Origin: Lineus longissimus
Taxonomy: Eukaryota > Nemertea > Pilidiophora > Heteronemertea > Lineidae
Reading direction: 5' to 3'
Assembly: GCF_910592395.1 (NCBI RefSeq)
Contig: NC_088324.1
Span: forward strand, 11,310,953 to 11,374,952
Length of the DNA stretch: 64,000 bases
Numbering within the stretch: the stretch's first letter is position 1; each line of letters starts with the position of its first letter. The position numbers and the translations under genes are program-made. Below the pieces are notes generated by a model, which had not been told where the DNA came from, searched no databases, and saw only the letters and a list, made by a program, of their open reading frames with translations. Below, piece by piece: positions 38,802 through 50,800 of this stretch.

Positions 38802-41800
38802 ATGGGGAAACCTTCGAGTAAGCTGACATCGGGAGAAGTGAAAGATCTGACGGCGTGCACTTATTGTAAGTTAATAAAATTATCGATTTATTGCGAGCGC
38901 ATCTTTCTCAGTTATTTCCCTTGTACATTTCATGTATAAAGATACATTATATACCGTTATAAGGATATGGGTGGCAGTCATGCTGTATACTGCTGTATGC
39001 CAGAGGTGTCATGAGGGTGGGGTCGAGGAAGGGAGCTATCACTTGGTATGTCAACATTAAGTCAGTCTTCTCTACCGGTACAATCTAAATTGCTTTGGTT
39101 TCAATGACAATCCTTATAGAGTAGAACCTCTCTATAGAGGATACCCTTGGGACTGACAAGTGCTGTCCTCAATAGAGAGGTGTCCTGATTAGAGAGGTCA
39201 GATTGGATGGAAACTGCAATTTTTGGACCAAAACTAGTGTCCTTAATAGAGAGCTTGTCCTAAATAGAGAGATGTCCGCTAAGGAAGGTTCCACTGTATA
39301 TATGACACTAAGTACTAGTTATTCTTGATGAGACAAACCCCTTTATTTTACAGCCCTATACATATTTCAGTGGTATGCTCTAAAGATTGCGTTGAAAAGA
39401 TGCACTTTCTAATGGAACAACAGTAAAGTGTATTTTACAAAAAGATGGCAAAAAGACTGTGCAATCTTATGCTTCTTATTTCCCCATTCATTCAGTAAGA
39501 CTAAGAATAAGCTGGAAATCAGTGGCTCCTACTCCGTGTAGCATGGCATTGCTGAACGGGTGATCATACTTAGTTCATTAGAATATCAAATCAATTTACC
39601 AGATGAGTCATCCTTGGTTAGGCCTACTGGCTCAGTAATCAATATATTGATTTTTTAATGATGAAAACAATGAGCTGCCTATCACAGTCATAGGCTTAGT
39701 TGGCAATATCATAGAATCTGTAAAATTTGTGTGTTCTAGTGTTCAAAGTTGTTCTAGATTGTGATTGATCTTATTGAATAATCAGGATAGATTGATTAAT
39801 GACGATGTGGTCAATAATCAAGGTAATTAGACAGCCGAGATTTTGGTTTAACGTCATCTAGAAAGCACAGTCCTTTGAGAAAGATTGCTGTCGGAGGAGT
39901 TTTCTTTCTTATGTCACTAGATTGTGACTAAAACTTGAAGATGGTCTCGAGGTAATGGCATGCAGGGCCCAGTTTCCATCACAGAACCACCTTGCCATCC
40001 ATTCTTAAGCAGTTAAAGGGTTAACTTTCCTATTGATATCGTCTTGGGTTATTAGATTCTCCTCATTACCACTGAGGTTGTTAGTCCGTAATGAGAAAAC
40101 CAATTATAAAGAAGGTTTAATATATCAATTATCAGAGATATTTTTGGCTGCAAGTTTCATTCATGATATAGCCTTATGACTGCTGCCGATCGTGATGGGA
40201 TCCTTATTGATGCATTGTGATAATAGTGTTATATTTGAAAAAGATTGGAACGATAACTTGTCCTTCCGAGGAAATGAATAGTCCGAAGATTCTTGTAAAT
40301 ATTCTTGATGGTTTATTTTTCAGTTGACAAGAAAGAAATACATCAATGGTAAGTGATGATAACTCCCGCTGTTGAAGGAAGTGGAACATGGTTGCTACGG
40401 CTGGCACTTCAATGTACTTGAATAAAAGATAAAGCAACCTTTTCATCATTTACAGTCAAACTTGTTGCAATTACCATCAACCATGTCAAAGCTCTCTCTA
40501 TCTGTAGTTCTCATTATAACATTTCACTTCAAGCTGATAATATGAGAGATTACCGGTGCATTAAAACAGGGGTCTGCCAATGCCATCTAAATTGTTGACA
40601 TGGCATTTTATACATAAGGACAAAATGAGTTGGGGAAAATGAACGCAACTGGTTGCCAACGCAATGAACAATGTCAGCTCTGCATCATAAGTAATGTCCC
40701 ACTCTATACCTGTAGTTCTCATTGTCATGTTCTATTCTAGCATATGATATCATTAGTGACTATTTGATCTGCAATTAGTTGTCTATTCTTTGAGGGGTCC
40801 TAGCCATTATCAGCTGTAATAGATATATCAACTTCCCGCTATGTGTGGTGTAACATCAATCATCATTATTGTTATTATCATCATTATTTGTGATGTTTTC
40901 ACCCATTGTTTCCTGGCCTGTTTTTGTTGTTTTAAAGTATTTGCATAAATTGTCCAATTGTTGATTGTGCTAAGTGGTTTTTATACAGTTCATTATGGAG
41001 GATGGCACAGTTCTCTAAAACCTTAATGGTGGCCTTAATTTTGCCACAGCACCTTCTTTGTTTTCCGCTATAACTTGGAAACATACATACACATACCCAT
41101 AGTGAGGTTGTTCCACCATCAACTTATCATGATAAAACTTGGCATGTATATCATATCCCTGCATAAGCGTTGTTGAAATATGCATATTCAGAAAAGTAAA
41201 AATTTTGAATTCAAACTACATTTCTTATAAATCAAATATTTTAAAACAGATTGACTGGGACTTTCAAAAATTCTTCAGTCACCAACCTTGCTGTGTTAAA
41301 ACATGAAGCAGTTTACCTTTTTACAAAAGCAATTCATATTTTTAACTTTCTGAAATTATACATTTTGTTTTAGGTATAAGGATTTTATGAAGGATTGTCC
41401 AAGTGGCTTTCTAAAGAAAGAGGTAAGTATTGCACAGGTAACTTCTCCTATCAGGACCAGCTATTGTCTTTGACATGACTTTTGGGTATCGCTGGTGTCC
41501 TGAAAAGTCTTCACAATTTCCTCGGTCAGTTTGTTCCTTATTTCATCATGTCATAATCAAATTGGTTCACTAATTGTTATTATCCTAGGATGCTTTTATT
41601 GATAGCCTGTTGCCAGAGTGACCGAATTACCAGGGCAGTTCAATTGAGCTGTCAACTGCTCTTTCTACTGGGAAATCAACAAATGTTGGCATCATTTGAA
41701 GCAGTATTGGTAGCATAGGTACTCACGGACATGCACCAAAACAGCATATGGGAGGGTATTTCATGACAATTTGAGTCGAAATGGATTGTTGCAGTGTGCA

Positions 41801-44800
41801 AATGCTACAGTCACATAAGGTGGCTGGATGCTGTAACTGCATTAGCCTTAATGTCACATCTTACCAAGAAAAAATGTGTCTTCCTTTACGGCATTACTTT
41901 TGATGTCACTTATCTCAGTCTCCTCAACCACGTAAAAGTCATCTGTACATTAGCATTGTGTCGTTCAGCTTCATCACAATCACATCGCGGTATTGCTATG
42001 GAAACACGGCACTAATTATTTTATTAGAATAACAGGATGTCCTTCTTATATCGTGGCAGCGAGGCTGTTGTGACAAGGATATTTTTCATTCCATTTATTA
42101 ACACTTCTTGTCTTTCTATGATGGCTTTTCAGCGCCATCTAACTGCAGGCTTAAGAACTTTGCACATATTGCTATACCATTTAATCCGAATCAAAAAGTA
42201 ATCATAATCTGGACTTAATAAATATTCAGTATAGATTCTTAATAGTAGACTGTCAACACAAATCAAACTGCTATTTTGTATTTACATGGGTGCCATGGCA
42301 ACCATAATACAATCAGTGCACCAAGAGAAAAACGAAAGTTGCACGTTGGTACAGGATTGTCACGTATCGCAGAATGCTATGCCGCTATTGTGATTATACC
42401 TTTGGATGTCATGTGTAGCTGTTTACAATAACAGACACCATGCCAGAGCTAGAAAAAGAATTGAGTGAAGCAAATACCATAAACTGTTTTCACAAGTGTT
42501 TTATTTTGGCAAATGCACCATCAGACAGGACTAAAAAGCACACAAATTTCCACTCGAATGCCTTTACCAATGTGATATTTAGGTTATCGCCAAGTGAAAA
42601 TGGGGAAATTCCTCAAACTTCAGCATCACAAAAATCTCATGGTTTACAGTGAATGAGAATTCTGTGGTGAGAAGTCAGTGTTCCAGGACATATGCTTTTG
42701 GAGAGAGTGACCTCTGATGTGACAGTTGCTAATGCTAATTTAGAACACCAAGCTATATCATCTTGCTCACCAATACATCGCAACATCATCTGCCTAACCC
42801 AATATGATCTAAACTGGCCAAGCGCAAGATTGCCCACATGGTCAATTTCTTTTTCCATTAGTCCAATCCTGCCCTTGGGGTAAGAGGGGATGGCTGTTTT
42901 GATAAATGGATCAACTAAAAGTATCTATCATAGTCAATCACTTGTGCAATCATTTAAAAGTACCAGGAGAGATTACTCGCTTAGATGCTTTGATATGGAT
43001 GCTGATTCATCTCTGAATCAAATATGACCCAGTCTTCTGATTCCTGTCTTAGTCCCCCTTTAAGCCAGCCTTGGCATATTATCCATCTGTGAAAGCAGAC
43101 AGATTCTATTTGTCCGCAGGGCTGATGAGATGGTACCAATATTTCTGGTACCAATGTTAGATTGATTACTAGGGGAACTGGGTTGCGGTTGTCTGCATTA
43201 TTTGATTAAAAAATCTGGTGGAAATTTAAGATTCCGAGCTGTGGTTTAATTTATTCAAGTCAGATTGCTGTCTTAGTGAAAAACTAGATATATAGATGGG
43301 GTTGTGGTTTCTCTTGAAGAATTGGTTTACCCTCTCCTCTAATTAAAGATGGTTCCAAAATACTGTTCATTCAATTTCTGCCAAAATGAGGTGCTGGCTA
43401 TTAAAAATAAGGGTACTCGAGTATCTAGGTCATTGGAATACGTTGGTTGTTGCATTTTGGGTGTGAATCACAAATTGTACAAAATGACGTATTCGTTTTT
43501 CACACGGTTGTTATTGATATGGTTATTTCCTGGAATACTTTGCACCATATTCTTCAGGCCAGTGCAATTACTTTTGCTCATCAAATGATATTTCTTCATT
43601 GTAAAGTTTATAAATCTGCTTGATTTTGGATTTTTTTCAAAATATCTAAATAGTATTGTTTGTCCCTTTATCAATGAAAAAAAATATTAAACCAGAATAT
43701 TTCTTTTTTCACTGTGGCGTGGATTTTAAATTGTGACTTATTATGATATCTGTAACTCCAGTGCCAAATCGCTGGCACTACTCACCCTTCAATCAGCCTG
43801 CCCCTATAATTTTTTCTCGGCCTGCGCAAAGTAGAAGATTATCGATCTCAAATCACGTTTGATTGATAAGGTTGAGTGTGACCCTGTGGGTCAACTATAA
43901 TACTTTGCACTAATTGGCACTTATGACAGGTCTTCTTCCCATAAGCTGAACTTTTTAGCCCTTAGTTCTCAAAAAATAATAACTAAAATACAAAAGGATG
44001 CCAGAAATGTTTGATACAACTCAAGTCATTTGTTTCCAGAGCCAACAAAACAGAGGTATCTTTATTCAATTTCCCCACAAATAGCGCGGTTTCTTGGTTA
44101 AAAAGTAACGTTAGAGGTAACGAATGGAAACATGATATGTTATCTACATGACAGTACCCCCCTCCCACCACCATGACTAGGTTTAGTGATGTTCTTGTGA
44201 AACACTTCTTATACTTGTTTTGCCTGAACAAGTTTATTACAAGTTGACCAATTTGCTTGTGTTTTCTACAACAATATATTAGGAAGTTTACCTCATGTTG
44301 TTCTAGAATGCCAAATAAAACCTTTTACGATTTTCTCGGTTGTTGGTCTCGTCTAATGATGTCACGAGGCCTTTGGATACTAACTTCCGCCAATAAACAG
44401 AATTGTTTATTCGCTTGGAGACTGCGGGATATAACCCACAAGCCACTATTTTAAAATCAGTACAAGCAAAATCATTGCCGTGGGTGGAGGAAGAGGTGAT
44501 CAACCAATGACAATCATTCATTTAATAACAATGGATGAAGGATTACGCAAATTATCTATAAAATAGGATTCACCCACCATTGACAAGTATTTTGAGCCAG
44601 GAATTTGGTCAGAGACATTCATATATTGAGTTAGAAAGATCAAGCTTTAGACCACAGATGATCAACGATTAACCCACTTCCTGCTAAAACTTGGATTTAA
44701 GGTGTTAAAAGATTACAGCTATTCTTCTGGAAGTCAACTTTCGGGCAATATATCATTGTTGAGAACGGAGGACGATTGGTCGATTTGTCGAAGGACTTGC

Positions 44801-47800
44801 GAGACGTGAAAAAGTTCTGGAAGATTGGCACGACTGACTGTATAAATATTTTAAGCTGCTTAAGCCGGTGTATTATTTCCCACAATGGCCAGACGACCAA
44901 TTTACAATGATGGGAGTATTAATGTTAATACTATTGTAGAACGTTTGGCAGGAACTCCAACTAATGCGTCGATCGCGGCCAGATTTGCTTTCGATCCCCA
45001 AGTGGCACATATCCGATTCTTACAACGAGAGGATCCGTGGGTTCACCCGTACCAGGAGCTACAGCGGAACAGGGATGTAAATTTGCTTTTTCGTCGGATA
45101 AAATCAGCAGGATCGTCATTTTCAGTGCCACCAAGGAGTATGAGTTCCGGAACACAATCTAGTGAAGGGGATGCGAGCGTTAGCAACCAGAGTAAACCAC
45201 CATCACGGTCGTCATGCAAGTCTTTGCCATGGTTACCAGGGATGGACAGACATTATTTGGGCTGCAGTACGGTATCTAAGGAGGAAATGGACAGTATCAC
45301 GGGCCGTGTCACCCGCTCAACGTCGGCTAGTACAGGTGGGAAAGACCTTCTTGAGAAGGATTTCGAGTACATGAAAACACCAAGGCTAAAAACTTTACCT
45401 TACATTCCCGACTTGGACACCAAATATATGGGAAATAAGCGAGTGAATCCGGAGCGAATGGATGAAATTGTGCAAAGACTAACACGTCCCACGACATCTA
45501 CGACTTGGAAAAATAAGGCAACCCCAGATCCACACAGTCGGCCAGTGAAATACATCACATATGCTGTCAGAGGCTCTTGAAATCTTGAAAAACAAAGGTA
45601 AAAAGCTGGACTTTTGACTTTGCAGAAATTTGATTGATCTGTGCTTGCATCTTGCCTGAACTGGACCACTGGCCACAGAATGGACCAGTTTAGAATCGTG
45701 GACAACGTTTAAATTGTATGAAGATGATCCAGCATGTGTCAAAATTCCATCAGTTCTGTTGAAATATCTAACTTTTGAAGGATTTTTATCATTTAGTAAC
45801 TTTCTTTGCACTGGTTCTTCTTGGAGGAAGGAAGTTGTACATTTTGGACATTCCGAAAACCTTAACAAATAAAGCTGATTGTCATGAACTCTTCATCAAT
45901 TCATCAGTGAAGACTCTTTTCTGCTCACAGCCGTGTTGATTTCAGAGGAGAATTATGCCAAGAGGACTCGTAGCTATCCTTTAGCTTGGGTATTTTCAAA
46001 TTGATAGTCAAATTGATTGCCGATTCTAATTACCAGAATGCAACAAATTGTATTTTTATTTATTAGGCTTAGAAATATGCTAAGACTGATACTGGAAAAA
46101 AACCTCTGTATTTTTGCACTTATCATAAACTTCTAAGCTGTATAATATTAGCAATTTTTTTCTTGAGATTATAGAATTTATTTGTTGTGCTCAGAAGGAT
46201 GATAATCATAATATGAGTTGCTAAAAAACATGAATTTTGATGCGTGAGTGAAAAAAACTTTTGTGGGCGACCTATTAGGCGAATAATCCTTGTTCATACT
46301 CATTTCTTTCTGCTGTTGATGATATTGCATGAATCATAAAGATGATCCTTAAGATTATCCGATTGACGCAAATTTCCCCAGTGAATAAAACCTTAATCGG
46401 GGTCTTTTGTGCAACTATTAGTTTTCTGTATCCATGTATTCATTTATCCATTTGAATAGATGTGTGTTTTTTTGATTGATTTTGTGAGTTAGGGAGTCTA
46501 GAATCACGAATTGGTTCTCAAATTGAAAGATGGAGTGGCCGTATCAATAAAAAGTAATTGCTACATGAATATATAAATAAACCAAACAATCATAAGTCAA
46601 GCAATGTTAAAAAGATAGAACTTACTAGTTATGTTAATTCACCTGTCACTATCTCTCTAATACAATGAATGTATTCCTGTATATCTTGCCATTGGTATGG
46701 TATCGGTGATGGATAAATGTATTATGTAGAAATAAGTTGTTGTTTATTTCTTGGGAAAGTCCTTGTCATAAGTAACTTCATGTGTTGCATGTAATGTCCA
46801 TGAGTGTGTTGCTGAAAGATGTTCTAAACATTTTAAATAGAAATGCATCAGAATGCTGGAGTTTCACATCCAGGGTCCCTGTTTGTGTAGTGAATATCCG
46901 AGTATGCAAGCAGTTGGGGAGCTCCTGCTAAGTGTCTGCCAATGACCGCAAGGATCATACCAAGATGAAGAAGAAGAATGAGGAGAGATACCTGTCTGCA
47001 ATTCTGTGTAACGTAGTCAGGCCCACCTGCCCTTGCCTGTAGGCCCCCTTTAAAAGAAGGCACAGATCTTTGCCATTCAACTTGACCTCAGTTGTCAGGA
47101 CATTTGACAATATGGAAAGACAGCATATGGCAGTTATCATAACGGTTCAGTTCTTTAATGAAGTCATTCATTATAATATTGCAGATGATATCACATTTTG
47201 TTGCAGACTTAATTCTGATGCCTGGTGTGACATATCAGTGTCTTGGCAAGAACATTATCGAGTGATTAGCCCGGCTCATTTATAAATTTAGGGCAGTCTT
47301 GTAATTTGGGGCTTATGATGAGACGTACAGTAGGTGGTGGACGAAAAAACATGCCTTTAACTCCAAGGAATGGCCAATATTCTTCCAAAATAAAAATTTT
47401 GAAATATTTCTGGGTGAAATAATATTCGTCATGGAGAGAGAATATGATCCTTTAATTCCTAACTATGGTGGCATACCTTCAGCGATTAAGAGGTGATTAT
47501 TTTAATACTATTCTGACGGCTTGAACTGTGGTGGATGATTTTAAAATACAGATTATGTGTCAACAATGCCACTTCTGCCCAGTGGGGCATTGGTCAAGTT
47601 TTTTTTAAATTGGCCTCGTGGTTTTGGGTTTATATGAGGTGCGTCCTTGTTTCTCATCAGTATTTGAATATTTAATGGAGAATTTTCTTCATTATTTTGT
47701 ATTCGTTATTGGTAATACGTATCAAAGGCATAGAGTGATATAAAATCGAGCCACGTTGACTTGAGGATTGTACTAGCTAACAGCTAATCAGATTAAACTG

Positions 47801-50800
47801 AAAAAATCTTTCACTTGGGGGTATATTTGTCAGCTGCAGTACACTGGTCTTTACCATGTTGATCTACCCAAAATGACTTTTTGAGACACCCTGAATCCCA
47901 ATTATTTTCTTTTTACGAGGTTTATCAAAGCATAAGAAGCTATGTTTTTCCTAATCTGACAGGTCAAGGGGCTTACCACCTTGTGACCCCATTCAAATTT
48001 TAAAATACCATTTGATAGTTAACTAACTTCAGATACTAATTGCCAATTAGTGAACTTGGTAAAATTAAAACCTTGACCACACAGCAGGGAGTTGTCTCAA
48101 GGTGAAAGAAAATGTCGGTATCATTTGAAAAAAATGGATCTTGTAGGGCCTTGACAATAATTTCAAAGTCCTTGTTCTGCATGTACCAGTTTTATGGCAT
48201 GCACTTCTGTGCCAGCGTACTACATGTTCAAGTATATTCTCTGGTAAGTATGGAACCACCATTTAACAAACCAACTCAAGGAGTCGGACTGATTGGACAA
48301 ACTTGTTGTGACAGTAATGGGTTAATGAACAATCTGGCATGGATCATTTGCCACATCTTAATGAGTAAATTTTAAATTTTAAGTGGTAAACAAATTAGCC
48401 AGATGTAAACCGACAGTAATGATTTAAACCATTGAACATATTTTCAGCTGGATGTTTGAGCAAATAGGCAGAAACATTGAATAGTGTTGTGTGTCTCTGA
48501 AGATCTAGAATGTTTTCCATTTTCCAAGATGCACATTTCTCTTATCTCTGAAGAGTACTTGATGCAGCCAAAATGTAAAATACTAAATACTAAAAAAGTA
48601 GTTCAGAAATGGATTAAAATATGTTTTAAAGCCTCAATATATGTGTTGTAAAGCATTATAGCTTAAAGGATGATATAAATTGCTCACTTGGGTAAATTAA
48701 AAAGATGATCCCCTGATACCAATTCCTCCTAAATCCTTTGTCTCCTTGGAGGGTTGATTAACCGCTCCGATGTGCTTGATGTATGAAAATAATTCAGGAA
48801 ATTGGTTTGACATTCAAATGAACTGATGACACAGTACAGATTATCTACTTCGTAAAGCGCAGACCTGGCCGCTATGCTAAAGTAAGTGCCCACCCACAAG
48901 CAAGAGATTTTTGTCATAGCAACCTGCAATAGTTATTGAATGCAACAGAAGACTCTCTCGTTGGTGGTGTGCGGTTCGTCCCACCGAAGTGCACCTGAGT
49001 ATCAATTTGAAAGAATAAACCCATTGGAGTAACAATCTTCAGAATTCGTGAAAATAAGAGTGGTTCCTATTCGAATAAAACTTATTGATGGCACCTCAAA
49101 AATTCTATGACAGATTCCATCATTTCATAGAATCAATGATGGGCCCATGGTACCATGTGTTTCCATCAACAATTCTATGATGGAGATTGTTCATCATAGA
49201 ATCACTGATGAGCCCATGGTACCATATGTTTCCATTAACAATTCTATGATGGAGATTCTTCATCATAGAATCAATGATGGGCCCATGGTACCATGTGTTT
49301 CCATTAACAATTTTATGATGGAGATTCTTCATCATAGAATCAATGATGGGCCCATGATACCATGTGTTTCCATCAACAATTCTATGATGGAGATTCTTCA
49401 TCATAGAATCAATGATGGGCCCATGGTACCATGTGTTTCCATCAACAATTCTATGATGGAGATTCTTCATCATAGAATCAATTATGGGCCCATGGTACCA
49501 TGTGTTTCCATCAACAATTCTATGATGGAGATTCTTCATCATAGAATCACTGATGCCCATGGTAGAATCTATAATGATTGATCACCATCATAGATTGTAT
49601 GATGGAAATATTTCCCTGTGTTTTCTACCAAGTGCTCTGTAGGTCATGACCCCTAAAATGTGTGTTTTTGCACCTTTAGACGAAAGATTGACTCTACTCG
49701 TTTACACTATTTAGGGAATGGTCCTTTCAATCCTATAACTTGTTATCTCAAGGACTCAAATGTTTAGTTGGTCACTTAATTTGTGTATTTAAGTTTCTAT
49801 TGATATTTTTCTACTCTTAAGAGTCAAATTTATAAGATGTTGTTCTTGAGATTAAATAAGATTATAAAATTATGCTTTTCTGTGATATTTTAGATACAAT
49901 TCTAGAGGAAAGTAGCTCTTTTTATTTTTATTTTCACACAGAGATTTAGAAATCCCCAAACCTACACCATTATTTAGAAATGGTATCATAATCCTTTGAC
50001 TTGTTTTCTCTAGGGCTAAAGATGTTTGACCAATATTTCATGTGACCTACAGAGCGTCATTCAGTGAGTTGGTAAAAGTTTAAAATTGATCAAAGTTATC
50101 AAGTATGGATATCTAATCTATACTTGACGTTATGGTATATACATGTATGTCTTTTTAGGAGTTCCAGCATATCTACCAGCAGTTCTTCCCAAATGGTGAC
50201 CCAACAAAGTTTGCTAACTTCGTCTTCAATGTCTTTGACTCCAATAAGGTTGGTGAGCAATAGTATTTATGTTGTAGAAATGTCCAATCTGTCATACTTA
50301 GTTGTAATAATTATGGCATCTGAAGTTCTTGTTGGTAAAATTAGAGCATCTCCAGTTCTTGCTGGTAAGAATTAGGTCAACTGCAGTTCTTGCTAGTAAG
50401 AATTAGGTCATCTGCAGTTCTTGCTGGTAAGAATTAGATCATCTGCAGGTCTTGCTAGTAAGAGTTAGGTCATCTGCAGTTCTTGCTGGTAAGAATTAGG
50501 TCATCTGAAGTTCTTGCTAGTAAGAATTAGGTCATCTGCAGTTCTTGCTGGTAAGAATTAGGTCATCTGCAGGTCTTGCTAGTAAGAATTAGGTCATCTG
50601 CAGTTCTTGCTGGTAAGAATTAGGTCATCTGCAGTTCTTGCTGGTAAAAATTAGGTCATCTGCAGTTCTTGCTAGTAAGAATTAGGTCATCTGTAGTTCT
50701 TGCTGGTAAGAATAAGGTCATCTGCAGTTCTTTTACTGGTTGTGAGAATTAGGTCATCTGCAGATCTTTAAGTAAAATTAGGGCATCTGCCATTCTTGGT

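Noticed and set aside
49120-49581. Open frames of about 145 codons on both strands with a 23-residue repeat
   Set aside because: Produced by a stop-free 69-bp tandem unit with internal palindromes; both strands are equally open and there is no start context, splice link or composition typical of protein.
50248-50255. Better donor GTGAGC 5 bases after the chosen donor of calcium-sensor exon 4
   Set aside because: Using it would put exon 5 (DGYISFKEF) out of frame; only GTTGGT after AAT AAG preserves the EF-hand.
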